Assembly (NCBI RefSeq): GCF_000349325.1
Contig: NC_020504.1
Span: 8,536,326-8,600,325, forward strand
Direction of reading: 5' to 3'
Source of the DNA: Streptomyces davaonensis JCM 4913
GTDB lineage: Bacteria; Actinomycetota; Actinomycetes; Streptomycetales; Streptomycetaceae
DNA: 64,000 nt
Shown: positions 54,567 through 62,045 of the stretch, piece by piece
How the letters are laid out: each line of letters starts with the position of its first letter
Numbering within the stretch: the stretch's first letter is position 1
The notes under the pieces: model-generated
Told to the model about the DNA's origin: nothing
Seen by the model: the letters and a program-made list of their open reading frames with translations, nothing else
The model's database searches: none
Made by a program: the position numbers and the translations under genes

Positions 54567-55394
54567 TCAGCGATGTCGCTTGTGCCGAGCTGGTCTGGGG
54601 AGTGGCGGTGCTGGGGCGGGTGCGTTCGTGCCGGTGCGCTGTGCGGCTTCGAGGCGCCGCAGATGCTGCATTCGGTGTTGCTCCGGTGTGACGAAGCTGC
54701 GGCGGGAGTCGAGAAAGCCGAAAGCGTGCCGCGGTTCCTGTCCCTCCGAGCGGAGCAGCGGGGTGGGATCGGTGAGAGCGTCGATGAACCCGGTGAGGGC
54801 TGCGGGCGGAGCAGCTTCGTCGATGGAGGCATTCCAGATCCACCGGTGCCGCTTCTCGGAGAGCGGCACGGAGACCTGAACTGCCCAGCGATGGATGGGT
54901 GTTTCGGCGAGCGAGGATTCGCGGGACAGGTAGGCGGTCTCGTCCGGGGACAGCGCGGCCCGCTCCCTGCCGGCCAGCCGCATGGTCCACCCGCGGCTGG
55001 CCGCGAGGCGCCACAGTTCGGCCTCTTCCGGCCGTGGCCCTGCGCTGTTCACCGCGTCGGTGAAGCCCGCGATGATCTCTACCGGAGTGTGGATGCCGAA
55101 CTGGGCCGACCACGCGTGGCCCTGGGCCGGATGGACGCGCCTGGACGACATGAACTCGTCCTCTTCGGGTTCCAGCGTGAAGTGCAACCTACGGTCGGGG
55201 CTTTCCAGCAGGACATGCGGATAGCCCGGGACCGAATGGTTGCTCCAGCCGGACGCGAGCAGATACTCGGTCACGTGCCGGGGGTCGCCCCCGCCGGCCA
55301 GGTGGCGCGGCGCCACCTCGTCCAGCCAGCGAACGGCGTTGACGCGGTACAGGGTGGGCCCGTTGACGCGGGAGTAGAAGCGTTCGTGGCTCAC
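54567..55394 (-). CDS. DUF317 protein
   Basis: A 275-aa protein from GTG 55394 (GTGA overlap with the preceding DUF317 gene). It carries APRHLAGGGDPRHVTEYLLA, AWSAQFGIHTPVEIIAGFTD near 105 and WIWNASIDEAAPPAALTGFI near 195, and a Pro/Arg/His C-terminal tail. It is coupled directly to the DUF317 gene before it, so two DUF317 proteins are made together and may pair. Confidence 0.75.
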   Translation of the reverse strand: MSHERFYSRVNGPTLYRVNAVRWLDEVAPRHLAGGGDPRHVTEYLLASGWSNHSVPGYPHVLLESPDRRLHFTLEPEEDEFMSSRRVHPAQGHAWSAQFGIHTPVEIIAGFTDAVNSAGPRPEEAELWRLAASRGWTMRLAGRERAALSPDETAYLSRESSLAETPIHRWAVQVSVPLSEKRHRWIWNASIDEAAPPAALTGFIDALTDPTPLLRSEGQEPRHAFGFLDSRRSFVTPEQHRMQHLRRLEAAQRTGTNAPAPAPPLPRPARHKRHR

Positions 55395-56197
55395 CGCATC
55401 CGCCCGGCCTTGGCGTACGGGCGGGCCCCGGGACCTTGAGGGCGCGCCTTGTTGGTGGCGAAGGCGTTGCTGGCCCACGTGGCGGCGCGTGCGGCGGTGA
55501 TCCGGGCCTGCTGCCATGCGCTGAGTTGCGAGGGCAGCACGGACACCGAAGTGGTGCGGATTCTCTGCGAGGGCGGGACATGGCCGAGGGGCCGCATCAC
55601 CGGCTGCGGGTCGGCGAGCGCGGTGCTGAACGCCTGCACCAGGTGCATCGGCGTGGTCGGCGTGAACGTCGCCTCCCATACCGTCCCGTGCTCGTTGCGG
55701 GCACCGGCCCACCAGTGGGCCTGTCCGGGGGCGGACTGGTGGAAGCGCACGACGGCGTCCCCGTCCGGGCTGCGGGCGGTGAAGTGCTGTCCGCGCTCGG
55801 TCTCCCAGCTCTGTGCCTCCAGCGGCGCCCACACGTTGGGAGCGTGCGCGGAGCGCGGGCGGGTCAGTGCATCGGTGACTCCGGCCACGATCTCGACGGG
55901 GACCTGCCGGCCGAGCGTGGCGTGCCACGCCTCCTGCGTCCTGGTCTGCTTCCCGCTGATCGTCCAGCCGCCGGGCTGGGTGTACGGGTCGTAGCCGATG
56001 CGCACGGACTTGTCGGGGCTGTCGAATACGACGGGGCCGCCGGTCTTGGACTTGTCCTTCCAGCCCGAGGCGCGCAGGTACTCGGTGACGTGGCGCAGGT
56101 CGCCGCCGCCGGCGAGGTGGCGGGGCTCGACGAGGTAGTGCTGCTGGGCCTGCTGACCGGTGGGGCCCCAGCCGGACCACTGCTTGTTCTTCTTCAC
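55391..56197 (-). CDS. DUF317 protein
   Basis: A 268-aa protein from GTG 56197, overlapping the helical gene stop as GTGA. It begins with a basic KKNKQWSGWG, then VEPRHLAGGGDLRHVTEYLR. The repeats are AWHATLGRQVPVEIVAGVTD near 100 and VWEATFTPTTPMHLVQAFST near 170. The C-terminal half holds WQQARITAARAATWASN and a Lys/Arg tail. It is the first of two adjacent, coupled DUF317 genes. Confidence 0.75.
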   Translation of the reverse strand: MKKNKQWSGWGPTGQQAQQHYLVEPRHLAGGGDLRHVTEYLRASGWKDKSKTGGPVVFDSPDKSVRIGYDPYTQPGGWTISGKQTRTQEAWHATLGRQVPVEIVAGVTDALTRPRSAHAPNVWAPLEAQSWETERGQHFTARSPDGDAVVRFHQSAPGQAHWWAGARNEHGTVWEATFTPTTPMHLVQAFSTALADPQPVMRPLGHVPPSQRIRTTSVSVLPSQLSAWQQARITAARAATWASNAFATNKARPQGPGARPYAKAGRMR

Positions 56198-56583
56198 CGG
56201 CGCCGCCGGACGACCATCGCGGAGGCGACCGGCACGGCGGCCGGTCTGCTGGACGGCGGGGTGGGCGCGGCGACCTGCTTGATAGTGCCGGTGTGCTCGT
56301 AGAGGTCGGCACCCACGCTATTGAGTTCGTTGGCGGCGCGGCCCAGCGCGAGCCAGACCTCGGGCGGCAGGACGCCGCGCTCGGAGTGGACCTTCGCGAA
56401 ACGCGAGCCGGTTTCGACGAGGTCGGTGACCTCACCGAGGAGGCCGGTGTCGTAGTCCAGGACATTGGCGAGGATCTGGGCGGCCTCGTGCGGCGGGGCC
56501 AGGGCGAGGTGGCGGCGGAGCTGTCCGAGCTGGGCGGTGATGGCGTTAGCGAGCTGCACGGAAGGAAGGTTCGAGTCGGTCAT
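56194..56583 (-). CDS. Small helical protein coupled to two DUF317 genes
   Basis: A 129-aa protein from ATG 56583 with AGGAGG a few bases upstream; the long open frame to 57024 is a shadow. It is helical: ANAITAQLGQLRRHLALAPP, ILANVLDYDTGLLGEVTDLV, WLALGRAANELNSVGADLYE. It then has a Pro/Val linker and ends in four arginines. It is a paralogue of the 115-aa protein and leads a coupled helical-DUF317-DUF317 cassette. Confidence 0.68.
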   Translation of the reverse strand: MTDSNLPSVQLANAITAQLGQLRRHLALAPPHEAAQILANVLDYDTGLLGEVTDLVETGSRFAKVHSERGVLPPEVWLALGRAANELNSVGADLYEHTGTIKQVAAPTPPSSRPAAVPVASAMVVRRRR

Positions 56584-56612
56584 GGGCCTCCTGAACAGGC
56601 CGGTTCGAGGTG

Positions 56613-56834
56613 CTAGTCGTGGTGGCGGATGCGGTAGCTGTCGACGAGGAGGAACGCGTCGCGGCGGCGGGCCTCGTCGAGGGCTGCCTCGGGGCGTCCG
56701 CCGGCCAGCGGGATGGTGCGCTCCCGGCTGCCGACGGTGATGGCGCGCAGGTAGCGGCGGAACAGGACGGTGACCAGGCGAGGTTTGCGGCTGGCCGTGA
56801 TGGGCGGGGGCGTGCGGTCGGGCTCGTGAGTGAC
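56613..56834 (-). CDS. Small basic protein with GTC at the start position
   Basis: A clearly coding 73-aa frame: PPITASRKPRLVTVLFRRYL, then RAITVGSRERTIPLAGGRPE, ending DAFLLVDSYRIRHHD. It is too short for most gene callers and has no ATG, GTG, TTG or usable CTG at its beginning. AGGAG at 56841-56845 is followed after six bases by GTC (56832-56834), then ACT CAC GAG, exactly where a GTG-ACT-CAC start would be expected. Either GTC is used inefficiently or the gene lost its start by one base change. Function unknown; the basic character suggests nucleic-acid binding. Confidence 0.5.
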   Translation of the reverse strand, partial: VTHEPDRTPPPITASRKPRLVTVLFRRYLRAITVGSRERTIPLAGGRPEAALDEARRRDAFLLVDSYRIRHHD

Positions 56835-56857
56835 GGCGGGCTCCTGGGGAGGGTGGG

Positions 56858-56883
56858 GCCGGCCCCGGAGGGCCGGGGCCGGC
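56858..56883 (-). terminator. Hairpin before the 73-aa gene
   Basis: GCCGGCCCC (56858-56866) and GGGGCCGGC (56875-56883) form a nine-base GC stem. It lies in the 60-base gap between the stop at 56897 and the 73-aa gene, a few bases before that gene's AGGAG. It could terminate or attenuate the upstream operon. Confidence 0.45.
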
Positions 56884-56896
56884 GATGGTCGGGCGG

Positions 56897-57250
56897 TCAG
56901 CGTGCACGGCGTGCTTGTGCGGCGGGTGGCGGTGGTGGTCGGCGTGCTGCTTGGTCGGCGAGTGCGGCGCGGTAGGCGGTGCCGCCGAAGAGGCCCGCGT
57001 CGATGTCGACCCGGAATCCGGCACGGGCCAGCAGGGGCGCGGCCCGGTCCGCCAGGGTCTTCATGGCGATCTCGTCCATCGCGTCCGGGACTTGATGCCA
57101 GACGTCGTCCGCTGCGCCGTGCCGGTCGAGACCGAGGCCGTCGAGCAGGGCCAGGAGATCCTCGGGGGCACCGGCGCGGGTGTCGACGAAGATCGTCCCG
57201 TCGCGGTGGTAGAAGGTGACGTCGACGTCGTAGTCATCGGCGAGACTCAC
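56897..57250 (-). CDS. Small conserved actinobacterial protein, paralogue of its neighbour
   Basis: A 117-aa protein from GTG 57250 (GTGA overlap). Its pattern is VTFYHRDGTIFVDTRAGAPE, LLALLDGLGLDRHGAADDVW, HQVPDAMDEIAMKTLADRAA, ending in a Pro-rich tail. The same order (a strand pair, D-AP--LLALLD-LG, a W-H-P segment, then a helix) appears in the 134-aa protein immediately upstream, so the two arose by tandem duplication. Function unknown. Confidence 0.6.
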   Translation of the reverse strand: MSLADDYDVDVTFYHRDGTIFVDTRAGAPEDLLALLDGLGLDRHGAADDVWHQVPDAMDEIAMKTLADRAAPLLARAGFRVDIDAGLFGGTAYRAALADQAARRPPPPPAAQARRAR

Positions 57251-57651
57251 CGGCTGCGTGCCCCTGCCGGACGGCCCGTGGCGGGCAGGGCGGCTGTCGC
57301 GCTTGGCGGGGCCGGGGCGCGGTGGTCGCGCACGGCCGTTGCGGCGTCGGTGTAGGCGGCGGCGTGCCAGACGTCATCGGAGATGTGGACCACATATCCG
57401 GCCTTGTGCAGCCAGGGCACCGCATGGGTGGCGAGCTGCTTCTTCGCGTCCTCGTCGAGGTGGGCGGGTGCTTCGTGCCAGACGTAGACGGGCCCGGGGG
57501 TGGGCAGGGTCCGGCGCTCGAAGCCGAGGTTGTCGAGGAGCGCGAGCAGCGGCTCGGGCGCGCCGGTCGGGGTGTCGGCGTGCACGGTATCGGTGAGGGG
57601 CCTGCGGTAGATCGTGACGTCAGTGCCTTCGTCGTCGGCACGGTTTCCCAC
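57247..57651 (-). CDS. Small conserved actinobacterial protein, paralogue of its neighbour
   Basis: A 134-aa protein from GTG 57651 with AGGAG nine bases upstream. It shares with the next gene the layout VTIYRRPLTDTVHADTPTG, APEPLLALLDNLGFERR, VYVWHEAPAHLDEDAKKQLA and a helix ending in AGYVVHISDDVWHAAAY. No recognised domain. Coupling and similarity suggest that the pair forms a heterodimer. Confidence 0.6.
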   Translation of the reverse strand: MGNRADDEGTDVTIYRRPLTDTVHADTPTGAPEPLLALLDNLGFERRTLPTPGPVYVWHEAPAHLDEDAKKQLATHAVPWLHKAGYVVHISDDVWHAAAYTDAATAVRDHRAPAPPSATAALPATGRPAGARSR

Positions 57652-57678
57652 GTGCGGTTACTCCTGTGCCGGTCGGGG

Positions 57679-58434
57679 CTATCGCCGCCGCGCAGACGGC
57701 GCGGACGAGGTCGCGGGCGGCGCGACGGGGGTGGTGCCCAGGGCGGGCCGCGTCTGCGGATGACGCAGCACGGTGTCGACGCCCAGCTCGGACAGACGCT
57801 CTCCGCTGGCTCGTACGGAGGCGGCCTGGCGGGCGGTGTCGTCGCCCGACAGGACAAGGACGGATCGCGCCGTGTCGAGGACGAAGCCGTGGTCAGTGAG
57901 TACCTGGGTGACGTCGGCGCGGTCGGGCTCGTCGACCATGAGTGCACCGTCCGACCAGGTCATGACCAGGCGTTCTGGAGCAGACGATGCCCCCGTGAGC
58001 TGCTCGGCGTTCCTGAAGACCTGGCGGGCCGCGACGTAGTAGCGGGGAAGGAGGTCGAAGGTGATGTCCTCGGCCGCGCTGAACGGGTCGGCGTCGACTG
58101 CGATTCCGTCGGGCTCGCGTACGCCACGGAATGCCTCAGCCGGTACGTCGTCGGGGGCCAACGCGGCGATGAGGTATCCCTCGGCGTGGCCGAGCGGTTC
58201 AGCTACGAACAGGCGCGTTCCGTCGTGCCGCTGCAGCACGGCGCAGTGGTCCACATTGTTATTGGCCAGTGCTTCGGCGACCTCGTTCATGTCCCACACC
58301 GCGTCGGTGAGGACGTGGTGGACGTTGAGGCCGCCACGGTCCGGGTGGTAGGTGCTGGTCCAGGCGCCGGGCAGTTCGCCGGCGAGGACGGCAGCGAATG
58401 AGCCGAGGCTGGTGTCAGGGGTGGGGTCGTGCAT
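57679..58434 (-). CDS. Hypothetical protein of the conjugation block
   Basis: A 251-aa protein from ATG 58434 with GAGGAG upstream; the longer frame to 58665 is a shadow. The N-terminal half has alternating strands and helices (VLTDAVWDMNEVAEALAN, CAVLQRHDGTRLFVAEPLG, YLIAALAPDDVPAEAFRGV). The second part is YYVAARQVFRNAEQLTG, LVMTWSDGALMVDEPD and DHGFVLDTARSVLVLSG, ending in a Pro/Ser tail. No family recognised. The gene order (helical proteins, small paralogues, then this) is probably one operon with the relaxase-like gene upstream. Confidence 0.55.
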   Translation of the reverse strand: MHDPTPDTSLGSFAAVLAGELPGAWTSTYHPDRGGLNVHHVLTDAVWDMNEVAEALANNNVDHCAVLQRHDGTRLFVAEPLGHAEGYLIAALAPDDVPAEAFRGVREPDGIAVDADPFSAAEDITFDLLPRYYVAARQVFRNAEQLTGASSAPERLVMTWSDGALMVDEPDRADVTQVLTDHGFVLDTARSVLVLSGDDTARQAASVRASGERLSELGVDTVLRHPQTRPALGTTPVAPPATSSAPSARRR

Positions 58435-58463
58435 GGGCTCCTCGAAAGGGGAAGGGGGACGGG

Positions 58464-59174
58464 TCAGCGCCGCGGGTGTGCCGGTGCGGGGGCGGCGGGC
58501 ACGGCGACGGGGCTGGTGGCCAGGCGCGGCTGTGGCGGCGGGCAGGCGCAGACCGCGGAGGCTTCGCGTTCGTCCGGTCCGATCTCGGCGGTGCACGCGC
58601 GGCGCTGGGGGTGGTCCTGGTGCCGGTCGGCGAGGTCGTTGCGCATGTGCGCGAGGTCGGACCACAGGACGCCGAGTCGGTGCTCGGACAGGTACTGCAG
58701 CCGCTTCTCTGTGTGCGGATCCGGCGGTTGGCCGAGGTCTTGATAGAAGGCGGCGGTGGCCGCGAAGACCTCGCCGAGGGCGATGAGCACACCGTCGTGG
58801 CAGGCGGTCAGTTCGGTCAGGACGTCGGCGACCTCGTCGCTCGTGGTGGCCTCGCGGATCCGCTCGGCGAGGTGTGCGACCTGGGAGCCAAGCGGCGGGT
58901 AGTGCGGCTCGCGCATCTCGGTGTCGAAGGCGTCGTCGGCTTCGACACCGTATTTGACGGCGCGCAGCCGGGCGACGGCGCGTGTGGCGAGACGTTTCTC
59001 CTCAGCTTCGTCGAGGCCGACGGGCAGGCGGTGGTAGGTCTCGTGGAGGCGGACGACGGGGACGAAGCCGGACCGTTGGAGGATGCTGTGGGCTTCGGGA
59101 TCCCCGCCGCGGGCGAGGACTTCCCCGGAGTGCACGTCGCGCCCCAGGGTCAGGAAACGATCGGCAAGGGCCAA
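58464..59174 (-). CDS. Hypothetical protein next to the relaxase-like gene
   Basis: A 236-aa protein from TTG 59174, 21 bases after the upstream stop. Its N-terminus has a compact alpha/beta region (RDVHSGEVLARGGDPEAHSI, GFVPVVRLHETYHRLPVGL). A helical body follows (LGSQVAHLAERIREATTS, VADVLTELTACHDGVLIAL, LSEHRLGVLWSDLAHMRNDL) with a Cys/Pro tail (CACPPPQP). The helical LTEL-ACHDGVLIALGEV segment is reminiscent of the small DUF317-linked proteins. Function unknown. Confidence 0.58.
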   Translation of the reverse strand: MALADRFLTLGRDVHSGEVLARGGDPEAHSILQRSGFVPVVRLHETYHRLPVGLDEAEEKRLATRAVARLRAVKYGVEADDAFDTEMREPHYPPLGSQVAHLAERIREATTSDEVADVLTELTACHDGVLIALGEVFAATAAFYQDLGQPPDPHTEKRLQYLSEHRLGVLWSDLAHMRNDLADRHQDHPQRRACTAEIGPDEREASAVCACPPPQPRLATSPVAVPAAPAPAHPRR

Positions 59175-59195
59175 GAAGGTGTTCTTTCAGATGGG

Positions 59196-60104
59196 TCAGC
59201 GGGCAAGCCGGGTGCCGGTCGGGCCAGTCGTGAGGACGGGCGTGGGCGGCTGGGTTGGCCGTACAGGGCTCGGCCGCGCGGTGGCCGGCAGGGCAGCGGC
59301 CATCGATTCGAGACTCTGCTGGATGCCGTACAGGCGGCGAGCGACCATCTCCAACTGGTATGCGTTGTTGGGGCCGTAGGCATCGGGCAGGCCCTCAAGC
59401 CGGTGGGCCGCGTGCTCGATGAGGCCGCGCACGGTGGCCAGCGGCCCGGTGCGCTCGTCGGCGAGCTGACGCAGCAGCCCGGCAAGTTGAGACGTGGTGT
59501 CGGCGGTGCCGGCCTGTCGGGTGCGCCCCGCGAACTGGGCCTGCTGGAAGGCTTGTTGCGGCTCGGGTCCGGTACGGGGCGAGATGAGTCCCAGCTCGGC
59601 CTCGATGCGTCGGCTCTCGGCGGACAGGAGCGCGTGCAGCCGGTGAGGCTGTGCGGTCCAGGTGTCGTCGGGGCGGATGAGGTTGGCGATCAGATCGAGG
59701 CGGCCGGGCTGCGCCTGCACGGCGATCCAGCGGCAGCCGTGGTCGTCGCCGGGGCGTTGGATGCCGGCGACCCGGGCGATCCGGTGGGCGATCTCGGACC
59801 ACTCGGGGCCGGTCAGTTCACGGTCGTCCGGGTGCAGCCGCACGGCCGCGTGCCAGATGGCGGGCCGGTCGCCGTGCGGACTGACCGGGGCGGGGTGGTG
59901 CCAGTGGGGGTCGTTCAGGTGCTCGGCGAACTCGGCGGCCGTCCAGGACTGCCCTTCGTCGAGAGGGGAGTACAGGTCCAGGTTGTCCCAGTGGGCGACC
60001 ACCGTGTGGTCGGTCAGACCCTCTTGGTCACTGACCGGGCGACCGAGGGCTTCGGCGAGCGGCTCGCCGGCGCTGAGTTCGCGCGGTCCAATACGGATGA
60101 TCAT
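59196..60104 (-). CDS. Relaxase-like/mobilisation protein (non-catalytic?)
   Basis: A 302-aa protein from ATG 60104, overlapping the upstream stop as ATGA. The N-terminal half (IWHAAVRLHPDDRELTGPEW, then SEIAHRIARVAGI, then CRWIAVQAQPGRLDLIANLI) matches the middle of actinobacterial MobA-like relaxases, where the strand with H-H metal ligands would normally be. Here that strand reads RLDLIAN with no HxH, so nicking activity is doubtful. The C-terminal half is helical (LAGLLRQLADERTGPLATV, YQLEMVARRLYGIQQSLESM). It could be a relaxase partner that binds the origin of transfer, or a relic of a relaxase. Confidence 0.6.
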   Translation of the reverse strand: MIIRIGPRELSAGEPLAEALGRPVSDQEGLTDHTVVAHWDNLDLYSPLDEGQSWTAAEFAEHLNDPHWHHPAPVSPHGDRPAIWHAAVRLHPDDRELTGPEWSEIAHRIARVAGIQRPGDDHGCRWIAVQAQPGRLDLIANLIRPDDTWTAQPHRLHALLSAESRRIEAELGLISPRTGPEPQQAFQQAQFAGRTRQAGTADTTSQLAGLLRQLADERTGPLATVRGLIEHAAHRLEGLPDAYGPNNAYQLEMVARRLYGIQQSLESMAAALPATARPSPVRPTQPPTPVLTTGPTGTRLAR

Positions 60105-60757
60105 GAAGTGGGGTCCGGGCGGTTGGGGATGAGGAGGGCCAGATCGTGTGCCGTCGTGATCAGGAGGCGTTCGCGTACCAGGTCGGCGTGGACGGCGAGT
60201 TCGCCGGGCGGCAGCAGCTCCAGGGCGTGGTCGATGGCGGTGAGGGCCTCGGGATACTGGCCCAGACTGCGCCGGGCCGAGGCCATGCGGAACAGTGCGA
60301 TCGGATCGTCCAGCCCGCCCTCGGGGAGCAGCCCCACCAGGGCCAGCAGCATGGGTGCTCGTCCGGGGAGGAAGGTGCCCAGCCACACGCCGTGCAGCAG
60401 GACGTGCAGGGTCTTGGGGTGGCCGGGTGCGGCGACGAGGACACGGTGCATGACGGCGAGGCCGTCCGAGCGTGACTGTCCCAACCGCGAGAAGGCGTAC
60501 AGGGCTTCGCTGTACGGGTCCTCGTTCAGCACGCTCACCGGCACCTTGTTCATGAGCGACTCGATGTCACGGCAGCGGAAGTCGTAGCGCAGCGTGCTGA
60601 GGTAGAGGTGCCGGTACGTCCGCCAGATCACGGGGTCGGAGCTGGAGTCGGTGACGTGCCCGGGGGTGAGCAGCACCAGCGCGCTGTTGCCGGCGGCGCG
60701 GGCTCGCCAGGCGACGTCGGCGCACACCTCGGCCGATTCCTGCCACGTCGCCTCCAC
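60101..60757 (-). CDS. TPR-like helical protein
   Basis: A 218-aa protein if GTG 60757 is used. It is built of helix pairs (DPYSEALYAFSRLGQSRSDG, MHRVLVAAPGHPKTLHVLLH, ALFRMASARRSLGQYPEAL followed by TAIDHALELLPPGELAVHAD) like tetratricopeptide repeats. Coding sequence clearly continues upstream (SEWPTLLAEALRDVEATW) to the previous gene's stop, but the GTG that overlaps that stop (60827) is in another frame. Removing one G of the GGG in CCCGGGCAC gives MTRHSERAAASEWP, so an N-terminal frame error is likely. Its stop overlaps the relaxase-like start. Confidence 0.6.
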   Translation of the reverse strand: MEATWQESAEVCADVAWRARAAGNSALVLLTPGHVTDSSSDPVIWRTYRHLYLSTLRYDFRCRDIESLMNKVPVSVLNEDPYSEALYAFSRLGQSRSDGLAVMHRVLVAAPGHPKTLHVLLHGVWLGTFLPGRAPMLLALVGLLPEGGLDDPIALFRMASARRSLGQYPEALTAIDHALELLPPGELAVHADLVRERLLITTAHDLALLIPNRPDPTS

Positions 60758-60823
60758 ATCGCGCAGTGCCTCGGCGAGCAGCGTCGGCCACTCGCTTGCT
60801 GCGGCGCGCTCCGAGTGCCCGGG

Positions 60824-61240
60824 TCACTGGCCGCCCCGGGCGTCAGCGACGTGCACCACCTGGTTGAGGTGGGTGAGCGAGTACCAGCCGCAGTCGACGT
60901 CCTCGCCGGCGTCGGCCAGGCGCGGGACCAGATAACTGCGCAGCGCCTGCTGGTAGATGAGGCAGTCCGGACAGCGGCTGGAGAGGTGGACGAGGTAGCG
61001 CGGGTGCGCGGTGATGTACGTGCGCGCGCCGCCGACCGGGTCGTACAGGCGCCAGCCGTCCTCGTCGGTCGGGGTGTGCCACGAGGGGGTGACGACCTTG
61101 TAGGCGTCGCCCCACAGTTCGCTGCCGGAGGTGCCCTTGAGAATGACGACCTGGTCACCGGGCCGGAAGTGGGCATGGGGGATGTCCCGGTCGGGGGTGA
61201 CGATGTCACCGGGGGCATGCGGATGGCGGGAAACGGGCAC
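60824..61240 (-). CDS. Small Cys-pair protein, hypothetical
   Basis: A 138-aa protein from GTG 61240 (AAGGAA upstream), chosen over ATG 61288. It starts with an SH3- or KOW-like strand set (HFRPGDQVVILKGTSGSELW, GDAYKVVTP). It then has a possible zinc-binding region HLSSRCPDCLIYQQALRSYL and DCGWYSLTHLNQVVHVADA. Function unknown. Its TGA overlaps the GTG of the next, frame-damaged gene. Confidence 0.58.
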   Translation of the reverse strand: MPVSRHPHAPGDIVTPDRDIPHAHFRPGDQVVILKGTSGSELWGDAYKVVTPSWHTPTDEDGWRLYDPVGGARTYITAHPRYLVHLSSRCPDCLIYQQALRSYLVPRLADAGEDVDCGWYSLTHLNQVVHVADARGGQ

Positions 61241-61295
61241 GGCTGGGTTCCTTCCACGAGGTACGCGGGGAGGCGGTGGGAGGAACAAGGATCCG

Positions 61296-61328
61296 GACGA
61301 TCCCCGGTTTCGGTAACCGGGGATCGTC
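61296..61328 (-). terminator. Perfect 14-bp hairpin terminator
   Basis: GACGATCCCCGGTT (61296-61309) pairs perfectly with AACCGGGGATCGTC (61315-61328) around a five-base loop. It lies just after the 184-aa gene (stop 61348) and before the next leftward start (61240). It probably ends a transcript that begins with the VWA or zinc-protein genes and separates it from the long leftward operon. Confidence 0.7.
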
Positions 61329-61347
61329 GGGTATAAAGCCCCGCGTC

Positions 61348-61902
61348 CTACCGGAACGGGTTCTCCGTCCCGATGTCGTCCGAGGCGGCGGCGTCCAGGA
61401 GTTCGGGCAGGTCAGAGCCCTCAGCGTCCCGCTGATCGATCCACCATCCGGCGCGGGAGACCGTGCGGATCTTGTCCTCCAGGACGGCCCAGTCCGCCTC
61501 GTCCCAGGTGCCCTCGCTCACCAGCACGCTGTACGCGGCGGTGACGAGCTGGTGACGGGAACGCTCGCCCCAGTCGATGGCCCGCTCGGGCCCTTCGAGC
61601 GGCGGCATGTCGAACTGCTCGGCCCACTCGCGGGCGGCCTGCTTCTCCTCCGCCCGTTTGGCGGCGAGCCAGGCTTCCTTGGATTCCGTGTCGGCGTCGC
61701 GGGCGGCCTTCCAGCAGTCCGTGCAGTCGCGGCCTTCGAGCCAGCGGGCAAATCCAGCGCGCCGGTCAGCGGCCCGGTCGGACAGGTTGTGCGTCACTTC
61801 GTGTCCACAGCTGTGGACAATCTTCCAGCTCGTAGGGACCCCCGGGGAATTCCGTTTGATGGGCGTTACGTTCGAGGTCGGGCTGCTGGTCTGGGGCTTC
61901 AA
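61348..61902 (-). CDS. Hypothetical protein with Cys/His motif
   Basis: A 184-aa protein from TTG 61902 (AAAGG eight bases upstream). Near residues 30-68 is a likely zinc site: VHSCGHEVTHNL and, 20 residues later, RDCTDCWKAARD. The rest is helical and charged (WLAAKRAEEKQAAREWAEQF, then HQLVTAAYSVLVSEGTW). The C-terminal tail is acidic. No family name known; similar small zinc-ribbon proteins are common on actinobacterial elements. Confidence 0.55.
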   Translation of the reverse strand: MKPQTSSPTSNVTPIKRNSPGVPTSWKIVHSCGHEVTHNLSDRAADRRAGFARWLEGRDCTDCWKAARDADTESKEAWLAAKRAEEKQAAREWAEQFDMPPLEGPERAIDWGERSRHQLVTAAYSVLVSEGTWDEADWAVLEDKIRTVSRAGWWIDQRDAEGSDLPELLDAAASDDIGTENPFR

Positions 61903-61955
61903 ATCGAGTGCCTTTCGTTGGCGGTTGGGGTGGTGGCCTGCGTCGTTGTGGAGGG

Positions 61956-61974
61956 TCGTGCATCAGATGCACGA
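61956..61974. promoter_or_regulatory. Palindromic operator-like site
   Basis: TCGTGCAT-CAG-ATGCACGA is a perfect 8-bp inverted repeat with a three-base centre, in the 143-base gap between the VWA gene and the zinc-protein gene. Its length and symmetry fit a dimeric repressor site controlling the leftward zinc-protein transcript. No cognate regulator is identifiable in the window. Confidence 0.45.
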
Positions 61975-62045
61975 TTTATGCGGCGGACGGAGGTGGTCTG
62001 GAGTGCTTGGCGGTGGTCTCGGGCGCTTCCGCCTTCTGCGTCGTC

